From Casuarius casuarius (lineage: Eukaryota > Chordata > Aves > Casuariiformes > Casuariidae), in the NCBI GenBank assembly GCA_003342895.1, contig PTFA01000542.1:21001-85000 (forward strand): a stretch of DNA of 64,000 bases, read 5' to 3'. Position 1 is the stretch's first letter. Each line of letters opens with the position of its first letter. Shown here piece after piece: positions 1 through 16,400 of the stretch. The notes below the pieces were generated by a model. It was not told where the DNA came from and made no database searches. It saw only the letters and a list, made by a program, of their open reading frames with translations. Position numbers and translations under genes: made by a program.

Positions 1-1676
1 TTATTATGGTCTCAGGAAACATAGCATAGGATGAGCAAAATTTTACCACCGTGCCCCATGGCTCATTTCTAGGCTGAGTTTAGGGAGACAAGAAGGATTA
101 ATCCATCTTTGACACTTTGCACTTTCCATTAATTGGCTTTATGGAGGCAAGTAGAGATGAGTCCAGATCTGCATCCAGAGTATCTGAAAACATGTACCAA
201 CAACATGGTGTCACTTTCTTTAAAGGGATTTTAGGCCCTCCACAGAGTGGTCTCCCAGAAAGATTTAAAAAACAGTAACCTAGCAGAAATTTGATAAACA
301 CAATTGCATGTTGTAGTGAGACAGACTTCAGCTTCAAAGCTTGTTTGTGTTCTCCTCACACTGGAAAGATCATGGAATTAAAAAAAAACCCCCTATAATG
401 TGGATGTTAAGTAGCTGCAGAGAAATTATGTTAATAAGCAAGCTTATGCTTTTATTTGGGAGACTTTTCTAAGCTCTTTGCTAGAAACATGGATACTGAG
501 TAATCAACAGACATGTTTAAGCTATTAAAAGAATATGACTAGCTGGGTCTCTCTAGTTTAACTCATTGTGAGGTCCAAATGCGTTCTATATGGAAAGGAC
601 TAGACAGATTGGGGCAGTTAGGGAGGAAGGTACTTGCCTTACTGCAGGTTTATTTTTTATCTGCTTGTAAAAATTCACAAGATACAAAAAAGTGCATGGC
701 TAGAAGAACGTCCCTGTTTCCTGCGCTCCCTGAAAGCTCAGCATGGAGGGCCATGATTTCTTTCTGGTCCTTAGTGGGTACAATACTTGTGAAGTGACTT
801 ACAAAGTGAATTCTGTTTTCAACAGCCTTTTCAGGGCTTTATTTATTAAATGAGGGAAATCACCTGAGCTGAGGATCTCAGCTGGAATGTGTTGTTGCAG
901 TTCTACCAAAAATAGTTGCACTTGCCTGATTACATGAGTAAGAAATCTGGCAGACTGTCTTAGGTTTCAGTCAGTTTAGGGGTCTAGTCCTACCACCTTT
1001 CACAGCACAGCATCAGTAGAACTGCTTGTGTGTGTAAAGATCATGTATGTGAGAAAGGATTGGAGAACCGACCAAATAAACCATCCCCCAAATCAGCCGT
1101 AGCCCTCCAAGACCTAAACAGTTCCCTCTCCCTAAAAAATTGTGATTGAAACAATATCTCATATTAAAACCATAACTCCGAAAAAGATATGTTGACATAT
1201 TTATCTTGAAGGTGTGAATGCTGTATGTAGCCTTCATTCTGCTATGAAGTGATAATAAGCCGTATATGTAAATTATGGAGAATTTCTTTAAAAACAGTAA
1301 TTTACTGCAAAAGAGCCCACTGCAAAAAAATGGTCTTTGGTGTGATTTGTTTCTATTATTGCCAGAGGCTCTGATTAATAACACACATTTTCAGTTAATT
1401 TTGGATCCTGGCATGCCCTTTAATCTAGCATTGTTTCTATTGTCTTGCTATTACAGAAAAATATATATTCTATCCTGAGGCCCAATTCCAATTACTATAA
1501 GTTAATCTATTAGGTGATAAAGCATGACATAGGCAGAAAATGTGTATGTGAAAGTGAAGATGTATCTTAGGATTTTCCAGGGATTGGTTACCTTGAAATT
1601 GTGTTCTCTATAAATCTCAAAGCATGTTCTCTGTCCNTTTGTGATAACTAAAGCTTTGTTTTGGATGTTGTCCCAG
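1..1676 (+). other. PAX5: PAX5 intron 2, 3' part
   Basis: Non-coding sequence running into the exon 3 acceptor. The paired-domain codons before Arg71 are not present, so exon 2 lies upstream of the window. The acceptor is a T-rich run ending in GTTGTCCCAG at 1676. One ambiguous base lies at 1637, about 40 bases before the exon. Short open frames on both strands here have no recognisable protein content. I see no repeat I can name. Confidence 0.85.
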
Positions 1677-1875
<199 letters not shown>

Positions 1876-4550
1876 TAAAAATTTGCACATCCTTGGGAAA
1901 GGACTTTCCAAGGAAGTGTTGGCACTGAATCTTTATTTGTTAATGGAACTGGATGTTTGGTGTCATCTTCAAGAAATGCAGTTTGCATGTATTTTCAAAA
2001 TGTGTTTGGGGTTTGGGAGCAGCCATGGGCTCACCTCAGTGGTGAAAGCATCACGAATTATAAGCAGTTCCTAGGAGCGGGCAGATTCTGCTCTCACCCT
2101 TTGCTTCTCTCCCATTTTTTCCCAGTTCTCCAGTCTGGGACTTCCAGTCTTTTCTGGTAAAGATCCTGAATTATTTGATCAAAATTAGGTCTCGGTTTTG
2201 GACCAAAACATGGACTGGCTAGGGATTCCATGGGAAGTTCCTTATCTAGGGGAGAAAGCTGAGATTTCAAATATTGGGGCTAGTGGTGATGTAGAAAAAG
2301 GCTGGAGTCGAGGTGTCTGGAGAAGGGGGTCAAAAACAGATCTCAAGGTAGCACTGCTGTCTTCCTGCTGTCTATTCAACATTACTGAAGTTGACCCAGA
2401 ATCACGTGGACTGGTGTTTGGTATCATTTACCACGAATATAAACAGTGGAATTTGGCCAGTAGCTTCCAAGTGCTCCAGTCATCTGCTTCTTAAATGGAT
2501 ACACTTAAGTGGCCTTGAATTGCTTTTGCAAAGATGCAGGAGAATCTCATTTGGAGCCTCAACCCTGCATTTGGGAGTTTTGCCCTGACTTTCCTAGCAG
2601 GCCTGATTCACATAGAAGCCTGCAACTACACTGGTTTCTTTCAGTGTTCTATCTACTTCCATTTCAATCAAACTATTTAAGAAGACCAAATTCACTCTCT
2701 TGATGGCATGTGTAGGAGTTCACATGACAGGCCAAATGATTTCCAGTGCTGGTGTTGAAAATAGACCGTGAAATATTCTGTTATGCCTCCAGCCCTCCCA
2801 GGCTGACAACAAGTGCTAAATATTTGGAAAGCTGAGTGCTCAGACAGCCTCCTGCCTACCCGTGCCCCCTGACAAGCAGTGTCCTTTTGTTTCTCTCACG
2901 AGTATTCTCTATACAGGGCTTCAATCTCACCAGTCTGGTGAGATGGTTTTCACTTGTGCCGCTTCATGCAAGTCCTCTGAACGCAACTATGCGACCCAAT
3001 CTGTGTCTGTGGACACAAAATAAACGGATGTAATATTGGCTATCCCAACCAGATTTGCATGACTGGAATTGCCACTTAAATAGCAGGAGAGACTTCCACA
3101 GCGTTAGCTAAGAATACTGGCTCTATCTTGCCAAACTGAATGCGGAGTCATACATTTGCATGGATAAATGCAAGAATAGGTTAGGTCACTCACAGCTTTT
3201 AGTACCGCCTGCAAGTTCATAATTAGCTTAGAATCCAAAGCAGCAAACAATAACCCTGCAGACATTACAATTTTATGTTAAAAAGCATTTGTTTTAGAGA
3301 TAATACGGAAACCAGGAAAACTGATGGAAAATTCTACCAAGAACAGTTCTCAGATAATTACAGGCCAACTCTGTTCCCATCAAAAACAACTCAAGTCCTA
3401 TCACGTAAGAAGCATTGCTGCTACTGTGAGCAGTGCTGTGTTTGTGTAGTAGGGCTTCAGGCATTGTTGAAAAACCTACCAAAAAGGCAGTCACAGCTTT
3501 AGGAAGCTGAATAACTAAATAGGTTCCACTGGCTCTTATCAATTTTTCATCCTCTACCTCCTGCTCTATCCTTGAATGTTTCCACTCTGATAATGTCCAC
3601 ACACTCATTGCCATTGCATCACAAATCTGTTCTGTGATCTGCAACCAAGTTCTTTGTCCAGAAATCTCATTCTTTCTCATCTTCCTGTGACTGCGGCTAA
3701 GATCTTTTCCTTTTCTCAAAGGTGTGAAACTCCTTTCAAAACACACACGATCTTTCTGAGTCAGTCTCTTTACTCAGAGAATTGTTTTTGCCAACCTATG
3801 AGCGCATGCTGAAAACCCAACCCAAACTATTATGACAGCATGCCTGGAACTTACTTTGAAACACTAGGCTTTAATTCTAAATTGTCCCTATTCCATAGTG
3901 TAGTCTGTGGGATTTATCCTCGTATTTAAAGTAAGGACGTGTTTCAAAGCTTTACTGATAGCGATATTACACGTTAAGGATGCATACCCTCACTCTTAAG
4001 GCATGAAAGACTGGCAGGATTAGAACACATTGGTCAATGACAGGAGAGCTGATGGCCTTGGGGGACAGGAGGAGAGGTGAAATTTCATATGTACCATATT
4101 TCCTGGCAGCCCAGATGCAGCCTTGGAGAAGAGAGGACAGGCTGATGCCTATGCACAGAGATGGCTGTATATATCTCCAAACTATCATGTGTAGGGGAAG
4201 GTAAATGTTTTATGAGGAGTTTACTTTTTTTCTTTAGCCCTCAGTGAAGACTACTAGAGAGACAAGGTACAGCAGCCAGCAGGATTAGCAGAACACCTTA
4301 GCCCAAGCCTGGAGTAGCATGTTATGGTGCAAAGGGAATGCGCTTTCAGAGACATTCTACTACCGAACATGTAAATCTGCACACAAACAGCTGTGTAGTT
4401 GACATTTTCCAAAACACCTTTTCAAGACATGTAAGATGTATTTCAAGTGGCTTTGGCACTTGCAGCAGACCTGGAGGGTTTCTGCAGTAAGCAACGGGCA
4501 GTTATTTGGCAGGTTTCCTGGCTAGATCCTGAAAGGTACAGAGGTTCCTC

Positions 4551-4575
4551 TCCTCTCATCTCATCTCATCTCAAC
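4551..4575. repeat. (TCATC)n microsatellite
   Basis: Short pentamer tract of about five imperfect TCATC/TCAAC units following a CTCCTCTC run in intron 3. Confidence 0.8.
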
Positions 4576-5044
4576 TCATGCTGTCTATTGCAAGGCTTGC
4601 TTTAGAAAATATGTGCATGCAGATACCTGCTGAGAACTTTGGGTCCCTGAATGCTCTGAAGTGCCTGCTCCACAGGAGCCTGAATCCTTTGTTCAATCAG
4701 ACTTGGACCCTATTTGCTGGTGTCCTTTGTGCAAATGTGATGAGTCTTTATCAGCCCTGCTGTGCAACTCAGGTGTTGCCTTTTAGCCATAGGCTTGAAC
4801 CACCATCAGAAGTCATTCAATGAGATTCTTGTAGCTAGCATGGCTGCATAGTCTGCCTGTGGTACAGCCATTGCACCTCTATGCTATTGTCTTGCTACTG
4901 TCTTCAGGAAGAGAGTTGTCATATTTGTTAGAGACTGAAGGGCTGGGGCAGCATGCTATAGGGCCACTATGACAAACTGTGTGTAGCACATCCCCATTAA
5001 GGAGAATGCATTCTAGCAGATGAATTTGAGTTGCTGCCCCCATA

Positions 5045-5097
5045 TATGAATGAATAATTGCTATTATTATTCATTAATAACATTATTATTAATAATA
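5045..5097. repeat. ATT-rich low-complexity patch
   Basis: Repeated TTATTATTA and AATAATA units on both strands, giving a weakly self-complementary AT patch in intron 3. Confidence 0.7.
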
Positions 5098-6280
5098 GGC
5101 CACTCTTCCGCAGCAGGAGCAACTCTGTGTGATTAAGGCTTAATTAATCATTGCAACTAGCTTTGCTTAAATAAGCTGAGAGCTGCCCAGCTGTTTCAAA
5201 GCACTCCTGTCCTCCATCCCTTCAGAAATGAAGATATTTATGTGTCAGGAGGCCCCAAATACCCTTCCTTTATCATGCCAGTGAGGAAGCCTTGTGCAGG
5301 GTGCTATTTCCAACCTCACTCATACACAATCCTAGGTCTTCTTCAGCTGTGTCCTCTCCCACACTGCAGTTGCCTCAACAACTCTCTCTGGCTTCAGTCC
5401 TGGCCCGCTGCTTGGCTGCTTCTGCCCATTGTAGGGGAAAAGGAAGCTAAGGACTCAGTTACCAAGGAATTTGGAGATGTCTAACTCCCAGCAGTTTCAC
5501 TTTGGTGCTGACAGCCAAATACTGACTTGTTTGCAGACCTGGCCTCTTCCACTCCCCCAACAAACTCCATAGCAGGATAGAAAGAGGAGGGGCAGACAGG
5601 GAGTCATATTCTGGGATGGAGATAAGGTGTCACTTGTTGTTCCTGTACAGGCTTACAAAGTACCTTTCAAGCAATTAGTAATTTTTGTGTGCAAATGCAT
5701 TCACATGCTAGATCCATCCACACAGCTCTGCTCTGCTCCTCTCCGCTCCCAAATTCAAGGCAAGCAGAAATGGGAAAAGAGTGTGTTAGATAAACATAGG
5801 AGAAATGCTTACTGTGTCATTACCACTGCATAAAAAGTGCATAAAGCAGACACGTGATTTGAGTAAAGAGCATGTTTCATTCAAGGCACAAGCTCATCTT
5901 GCTTCCACAGCAGTCTGTGGCAAAACTATTTAATCTCTAGCAGCATTTCAGACCTTATCTCTTCCTTGTTTACTGTACATTGGCAGGGGAACACTTGACA
6001 GAACACCTCTGTGGCTGTTTTTAACAACCACCGCTCTTCCTGTAACACAACACATGCCTTGTCTTTTATTTATCTACATCTTTGAGTTTTTCCTGATTTC
6101 TGTCATTATAAATCAAAGCAGAGGCTGTCCCCAGTAATGACAATGTCATTACTCAGCTCTTAAGACTAGTATTCAATCTGGCTTGTTTTTGCTTTAATAT
6201 CAGTTTGATTAAGCACAATCTTTTCAGAGGTATCTAAGTTCCTAAGATGTCTGTATGGTACCCAGGGGTAGTTTAGGGAA

Positions 6281-6490
6281 AGATTTACAAAGGTATTCAA
6301 GCACCTAAGGATGCAGCCTAGTGAGATGTCTGGACTCAAAAGTGTACATCTCCCTGAGGACAGTGTTGGGCCTAAGAGGTGCCGAAATAGCTATAAGTGT
6401 CTGTTACCTTGGCAGTTAAGCCTGCATTCTCAATGGGACTGGAGCACCAAACTCCCATTAGGATCCCAAAGAACCTGTAGGAGTTAGGCA
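6281..6490. repeat. Ancient palindromic interspersed repeat (TTAGG/CCTAA type)
   Basis: Seen: the segment carries AGATTTACAAAGGTATTCAA, GCACCTAAGG, GGCCTAAGAGGTGCC and CAATGGGACTGGAGC, ending in GAGTTAGGC. From memory, this resembles a degenerate copy of a common sauropsid fold-back repeat built from AGATTTTCAAAGG, GCCTAAGT and CCCATTGA-type blocks. The copy is strongly diverged, so insertion is old. Family name not assigned. Confidence 0.55.
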
Positions 6491-6703
6491 TAAAAATGTC
6501 GCTGAAGACATGAGCTGGAGGCAAAAATACAGGCCTGGGTCTACCTGCCAAACTTCTGATCTTTTAGTAGATGAGAAGGGGATGATATGTGGAAAGATAT
6601 TTCTGTATTGATCTAGATATTCTGAACTGAAAAAATATGTCTGATGTCCCCTGCAATTGCATGATAAGTAAGTAGTCATTTATTTCTTTTCAACTGTGTG
6701 CAG

Positions 6704-6768
6704 GATCATACGGACGAAGGTACAGCAGCCACCCAATCAGCAAGTCCCTGCCTCCAGTCACAGCATAG
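6704..6768 (+). CDS. PAX5: PAX5 exon 4: end of paired domain and linker
   Basis: A 65-base exon (phase 2 to phase 1) encoding residues 138-158 in human numbering. It reads [12 protein letters not shown], then QVPASSHSI. The [12 protein letters not shown] stretch is specific to PAX5; PAX2 and PAX8 differ after KVQQP. The acceptor is CTGTGTGCAG|G and the donor is TAG|GTAAGG. The first codons close the RED subdomain; the rest starts the flexible linker to the octapeptide. Human PAX5 has Pro150 where this copy has Gln (CAA). Because its length is not a multiple of three, skipping it alone would shift the frame. Confidence 0.97.
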
Positions 6769-9534
<2,766 letters not shown>

Positions 9535-12011
9535 TGAAATTGTTTGCTCTTGGAGGAGATGGGGCAACACACACTGAGAAGAAGCTGGGCAGGGCTGAGA
9601 AAAGGGGTCCTCTGTTCTGGTGTGTCATTTGTTCCAGCTTTGTCTGGCCTTTGAGGTTGGTTGAGGCAAGCAGTAACATGATTTGCGCTTGTGATATGAT
9701 AATTCATGTGTAGGCAGACTGGCATCTTTGCATGGCTACTGCAATCAAGGTAGATGTTGGGTGCATGGTGACACAAAGGAGCTGCCAACAGTCTTTGCAG
9801 GCCCTTCCACCTCCATCAGCTACACTGGAGTTTTTTCCAGTTACCCTCCCAGTAGCACACGCTGGTATTAATATATTAGAAAGCACTTGGGAGGTATCAC
9901 AATTTTTAATAAATCAGCCCCTCCTCCTGACTGAGGGAACATTTTCCTTCTAACAGTGAAAAGGGGAAGAATTATTATTATCTTGACTCTGTGGCCACCT
10001 GATAGCATAAAATGAAAAAGAGGTGTCACAATTTGCAGAGAGACAGATTTACAGTAGTAGTGTCTGTGATGCTGCATTTCATTAGGTCCCACTGGCCTCC
10101 AGAGGACTTTCATCAGACTAGACTAGAATGAAAACTAGTGGATTTTGTTTTGGTTCGAATATTGCCTGCCTTCTTCCAGTCTGTTGCAGGGTTAATAGTT
10201 CTGTTTCATTCTGTATCTTGGGCATTTTTCTGATGAAAACACTGCTTTAGAAAGAAGGGCCTTCAAAATAAGTTAGAAAGAAAAAGAGGAGAAATTCTGC
10301 TTTGGTGTTTTATAAAAATGCTTTAAATCTAAACCAGAGCTTTATTTTAATGGGAGGTAACTACTTACAGAGAGGAGTTAAGGCCAAGACCATCTCAGCT
10401 GGCAGACTATCCCACTCACCCTATCTGTTGTAACAGAAAGGATGCAAGAGGGTTAGGTGTGATTCTACCATCACTTGTTTGCAGCAGTCACGTTGATGGG
10501 ACTTCACTGACTGACCAGTGGCAACATTTGTGGATTTGAGGCCTTTGCACTTTCCTGATTTGTTGTCATCCTGCTCTTCAGAAGAACAAACTCCTGCATT
10601 TTGCTTTTGCATATCTCTGGTCACCTGTACCAGGCTGTTGTGGAGAAGTTCCTAGGTGCTCCAGGGGTCATTGATGCTCCAGGCATGGAAGGTACTCTAT
10701 CAGCCACATGCATGCAGGGATACTCTGTGTGCTTCTGTGAAGAGGTAGAGACCTCTACCCTGAGGAAAGAAGTGGCTCCAGAGAGAAAAGAGAAAGAAAT
10801 TCAGAGGAAAAACCTCTCCTGGTCTGGCTATTCAGAGATTCTCAAGGAGAGAAGAAGGGACTGTTTTCCCTGTGGCCTGCAGCTCACTCATTGGCTTTGG
10901 AGGAACTTGATGAAAATGAGATTGACTTTAAAAAATTCAGGAGTGCCAGTATGAGCCCAGACAAGCTGTTATGCAGCCAACACAGTTAGTGAGATCTAGG
11001 AAGCCAGAAGTTCTGGCAGACTTGTGTGCCCAGTCCCTATACTTTCTCCTTCCCTTTCTCCTCCCACTTCCCAATAATGCCAGTTATTGCATCCCACAGC
11101 CTTTGTGAGGTCAGGCTCCTTCAGCCTCACTGTATTGTCAGTGCCCTGTCCCCTCTTATTTCTCTTGATTGCTGACTGAGAGAGAGGCAGCTTCTGTGCT
11201 GCATGTGTGGTGCCTCCATGCTAACTGGCCTGGTGGCATTTGTGTGCTGATGGGCAGCCATCTAGCCAGACAGAATAGAGAGTTCTTGCTGCAACCTTTT
11301 CCACAGGGGTGGTAATACATCAGATCCTTCTTATCAGCTGGACTACTGTTTTTTATGCAACTCATAAGAGGTTGATGTTTATGAGAGTTCTAATCCTCTA
11401 AATGTGGGTTTCAATGTTAAAACGAAGGTAAGCAGAACAGGATAAGCAAACAAGCACATGGATGGATGGAGGGAAGAACAGACATGCAGGCAGATGGGCA
11501 GAAAGCTTAATGGCATAAACTTAGCTTCTCAGGAAGCCAGGGTAAAAATGAGCAAGGAACGTAGCTTCCAAGCTCGACAAACAGAAGTCAAGTGCCCTTA
11601 CATGCATGTGTGCAAATGCCTGGTTCGATTCACAACATAATCCTTGGTTTACTGAAATCAGGGTAAAAAGTTGTGCATATTTGTTCTTTTTCCAAATTAA
11701 GGCTATACGTACATAGATAAACATATGTATTAAAACAGGTATAGTAGAAATTTTATATTTGATCAGCTATGGCAGGAGAGAGAAAGTCTGTGTTGCAAAT
11801 TTCATTACTTTAACACAGTATTGCCCTAAAGCACCAGCGCTTGGATGCGTGTGATTATAGGTCTGATTTAAGCAAGAAACAACAAGAAACTCCTTCAGCT
11901 GTAGGGAAAAGATTTAAATGTTTCCTTGGAAAGATGAAAAGCAGATCTGAGAAACTCCCCAACCTTTGCTAATTCATTATTAGAAGAAATCACATGATTT
12001 ATAAAACAAAC

Positions 12012-12089
12012 TTCATCATTTTGGCCATTTGAGTCACAATATTTGAGCTCCTCATCATTTTGGCCATTTGAGTCACGATTTTTGAGCTC
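12012..12089. repeat. 39-base tandem duplication (two copies)
   Basis: Unit 1 is 12012-12050 and unit 2 is 12051-12089, directly abutting, with three mismatches. Each unit carries ATCATTTTGGCCATT followed by TGAGTCA, an AP-1-like heptamer, and ends in TTTGAGCTC. The low divergence shows a fairly recent duplication. Confidence 0.92.
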
Positions 12090-13439
12090 ATAAGATGAAC
12101 AGTTCTGCTGTCTTCAGCAGACCAGTTAAACTGCTTTTATTATAGGCTCAGAGCTGCGGATTTGGAGAGGTGTGTGAGGGAGAGCATTTGTGCCTAACCA
12201 GATGTTTCAATGCAGTAGAATGTCTTTGTCTTGTTTGAAGGGGATCCCAGAGAGTCTTCATCACCCCTCCTCATCCTAGTCAGCAAAAGTTTTCTTGGCA
12301 CAGCTAGGCACAAAGTGTGCATGGAGGTGTCCTGAGACTGCACTGCAAATGATGAGGGGATGGATCACATGCTAGTGTACAATGTGAAGAAGAGAGGGAT
12401 GTCATCTTTTAATTATGGATTGTATCATAATGCAGATGCACAAGGGAGCAGAGTTAACTTAACCACTTCTCAGCTCTAAGATCTTGATAATACCTCCTTA
12501 GCATTCTTATTTTCTTTGCCATGTCTGTATTTCTCAGTAGCTGTTGAGAGGTGCATGTCTGCCTCTGTAACTTTGTATGTCTCACAGATAGCTAGAACCA
12601 TTTACTGTGTAACAGTTAGCTGTCTGGTGATTCTGACTTCCTGGCCTGGGGAGTCTGCCTTTAATGTTTCTAGCTGCATCAAGTACTCAGTGTGATTCAT
12701 TATCTGGTTTTGTTCCCCTCACTCCTGACATTTTCTTACCAGATGTCACAAGTCTTTAACCCAGTGGGGAGCTTGCCTGGTAGCAACAGGGGCAAAACAA
12801 ATCAGGCAGTCTTTATTGGTTTATATAGCTGAAGGTGTCATTTTTTTTTTCCCTGTTGTAATATGGACTTGGAGCAGATGTGCCTTCATGGGGGATCAGT
12901 TGCTTTCACTTATGGTTAAAGGACATACTACTGGAGACTGACACAAGAAGCGGACTGCTCTGTAACTAGACAGAGAGATGCAATCAAAAATCAACAATCT
13001 TAGCTTAAAGATGCAGATGCTGCTGGGCAGCAATCTTGCTGTTTTGCTTTCAGATTCCATTCTTTGAGTCATGTGGCTTTAAATTCAGCTGGTCCCAGAG
13101 TTTAGGAAAAAGCAGTAAAGCAGCACATGGGTTGGGGAGATGTACAGAATGATTCTATTTAACTGCTTTCTAATGAACTGGATTCCTTTTAGGAAAGTCA
13201 GGGATGGGCATGCTGGTTGGCGGTGTGAGACCCCAATTCATACTAAGCTGAATTCTGCATCAAGTATTTACAGCTGCCACTAGTGAAAGAACTAATTGTA
13301 TTGAACTACTTACAGCTAGTCATGTGGCTGGTGATTGTCTTGCAATGGGACATCTCAAAGGCTCTGGATTTTCATCTGGAAAGGCTTCTGGTGCTGAGCA
13401 CCCTCTTTCTGAAAGACAAAGCTTTCTGAAATAGGATTA

Positions 13440-13461
13440 ATAATCTTTGGATAATCTTTGG
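13440..13461. repeat. 11-base perfect tandem duplication
   Basis: ATAATCTTTGG occurs twice in immediate succession with no mismatch. Confidence 0.9.
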
Positions 13462-16350
13462 ATTTTCTGGAAAATGTGGGATAGCATTGTTAAAGATGCG
13501 GTTTTCAGTTTAAATGTTCCCACAAATGTTTGCAAACTGTCATTAAAATAGATCAATTTAAGGTGGTTCATTAATCCCAGATGTTCTTGACACATTTCTG
13601 TCCATGTGAGATGCTGCAGGGTAAGTTCTTTTAAGGAGCAGACTAGGGCTAAGGAGAGTAGTGAGAGGAAGTGGATCTTTGTCCTCAGGCAGGTGTGCAA
13701 CAGGCCAAGCCAGAAATTGTGTGAGATGTATGAGCTTGTTGGAATGCGAGTGCTGTGAGGGAGGCTCTGAGGATCCAGAGAGAGAGGATGGGGAAGGAGG
13801 GCTTGGCAAACAGAGACCCCCACCTCTTCTCTTCAGTTTGACAATGCCTCTGAAAGCCTAAGGAGCACAACTGCTCCAGCTGCTGCTCTCCTCTCAGCCA
13901 AAACAGGGGAAGGCAGAGCACACCCTTCCTTCTTCCTTTAACCTCCTATCTCCTGTAGCCCTGGTTTCTATCCAGTGAGCACACTGCAAAGCTGTGCTGA
14001 TACAGAAGAGACAGTGAAAAGTGGTTAAGCCTAACAGAGTGACTTTCCTGGCCTGTTCTCACTGTCCCAGCTGACAGGAATTCACAGAACTGCACTTGTT
14101 GGAGTGGACGCAGGAAGCAGCTCTGATCTGAGATGGTCTTGTGAGGTGATATTTTCACTGTGAGAGAGCAGTGCCTCTCCTGCAAACCCATTACAAAGCC
14201 CAGGCCTCCCACTTCTGTGGAAGCCTTGCACTCTGCAAGAGGCAAGCCATTTCTAGCACCCTTTTATAAACTAATTCACATCTCTGGTGGCAAGAGAAGC
14301 TTACTAACTGGTGATTCCAGGTGCAGTAAGAACAAGCTTAATGGTGAAGCACTGAGCATAGGTGCTACAAATGCCTCTCCTTGCCAATCCATAGCGGACT
14401 TGGGTTGATCCATCTGTACGTAATTCTATCTATACACGACAGTTTTATCTCTGCCATGGTCATTTTTAGCTCAAGAGGTCTCTGGCCCAGCCATCAGAGA
14501 GAATGGCTATCTTGGGTGGCCTGGGGTGGGGAAGAAGGAGACTCAATTCCTGTACTCTTGCAGAGAGAAGTGACTCTTGGGATTTGTAAACAGGTGCTGG
14601 AATAGTACACATATGCAGGGACCAATCCTGTTCCACACTTTTGCTAAGTTCAGTGAGAGTGGAATCACTTGAGTGGCATGAGCCAAAGTCACTACCACTG
14701 TTCTCCACCTATCTCCAGGATGTATTTAGCTCAAGCAGAAATCTGTGATGCCAGTGGTTTGTAGGGGCAGTTTGTGAACACAAGCAACAGCCAAGCCAGG
14801 CTGAAATCCGTTTGCATACATTACTCACCGGATAATCCCAGGAAGTCTGCTGGGTCATCAATGCCACATGTATGCTATTAAACTAGAGAGCACTGATGCA
14901 CAGGAACAAACATTGGCTTGCCCATCCTGTTGTGGTTGGCACTGTCTCTGTCATCACTTTTGCCTGTGCAAACTGGCATTGTCTCAGTCAGTATCTGCCT
15001 GAGGTACTAACACAGAGGTTAGCACAACCTGGACATCACTCCCTCTGCTCAGCTTGAATGCAGTCATGCTGTTTCAGAGGGTAAGAGAGTTTAGCTACAA
15101 AGGCGCACATGGTGCTTTATCAGTCAGCCCATGTTGTCTCCTTGTGTAGCTGTAGCTAGCTAGAAAAAAAGCTGCATGCCACGATGAATGGATTACTGCA
15201 GATTGTTTGCCTGGCTCTGGCCACCATATAGGAAATGCAGTCAGAAGGAGGGCAACAGGATCTAGCAAGTCATTCTCAGCAAAGCACTGTGCAGGATGTA
15301 TGGTGTCTGTTATCCACACACCTCCTTTTGCTGCAGAACAGATTTGGCAGATTTAACTACCCTCACAGTATAGCTGCATAGAGCATATTTCAAATTCACT
15401 GGAATACAGTCTCTTCGGTGGTGGAGGTGTTTTCGCAATTGAAACCAGCATAGCAGGAGACCTTCACTCATACAAGTTTTGTTTCCATTCTCACCAATCA
15501 TAACCCTATATTGCTGTCAGCATCTGGTGTGATGATGTAGATGTCTGTGCTTTTTTTTCTGAGGTGAACTCCTTGGAAAATGTGTTTCCTTTAACATGGA
15601 CTCATGATGTTTAAAAGCATTTGAGTCATGGTCTTCTGTTTGGGAGGATAAGCTGCCAAGAGTGGCAAAGACGCTAATGGCAGTGAAAAGAACCTGTGAA
15701 GTGCAATGCTACGGTCAGAACATTTTCAAGCAGGGATGTCTCAGGTTAGGCAGCTCTTCAGGTATTCAAACAGAACCTCTCCATACAGCCTGCTGAGCTG
15801 CAGGCTTTTCTTTAGGTGCCAGCACTGCAGTGGCTCAGTGGGGACACCTACATTTGAAAATGGCAGTCGAATTGTTTTGCACTGACACGTATAGATGGTA
15901 AGAGCACATGCTGCAAAGAGAGTGCACAAGCTCAATCTGTCAGTGACCCATTGAGGGGGAATATGAGCTAGGCGGAGAGCCTAGGAAAAGTCAGAAGCAC
16001 AAGTAAGCCTGAATAAGGCTCTGAATAATACAGACAGATGTCTTTCATTCATACTGTGCCTATGAACAATGTTTTCCCTGTGAGACAGAAACAATAGGCT
16101 AACTACTGTCACAGGTAGGTAGAGACTTGCAGGGCTATAGAAGTAAATGTCCTGGAGGCTGCACAACAGAAGGCAGCAGACCTGAAAAAGAGTACTACCG
16201 TGTCTCCATACTGCCAGGGGCTTCTGTCATCATGTCTTGCAGCTCAGGTCCCATCTGACTCCCAGGGCTCTTTTAACCCTACTCTATGAGAGTACTGGGA
16301 AAGTCCATAAAGTATTTTCACCTTTGGTTTAGTCTCACTTCTTTAAATGC

Positions 16351-16400
16351 TCAGGGCCAGATCCACAGCTGGTATCTAGCTGTGCTGAGTTTGATCAGAT
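16351..16400 (+). repeat. Fragment of GGGCCAGATC-type palindromic sauropsid repeat
   Basis: CAGGGCCAGATCCACAGCTGG followed by TATCTAGCTGTGCTGAG resembles, from memory, one arm of a widespread fold-back repeat whose arm reads GGGCCAGATCCTCAGCTGG and then GTGTAAATC. Only one arm is seen here. Short match, so moderate confidence. Confidence 0.45.

Noticed and set aside
3294..3746. 150-codon minus-strand open frame in intron 3
   Set aside because: Unrecognised protein, irregular composition and no partner exons; treated as chance.
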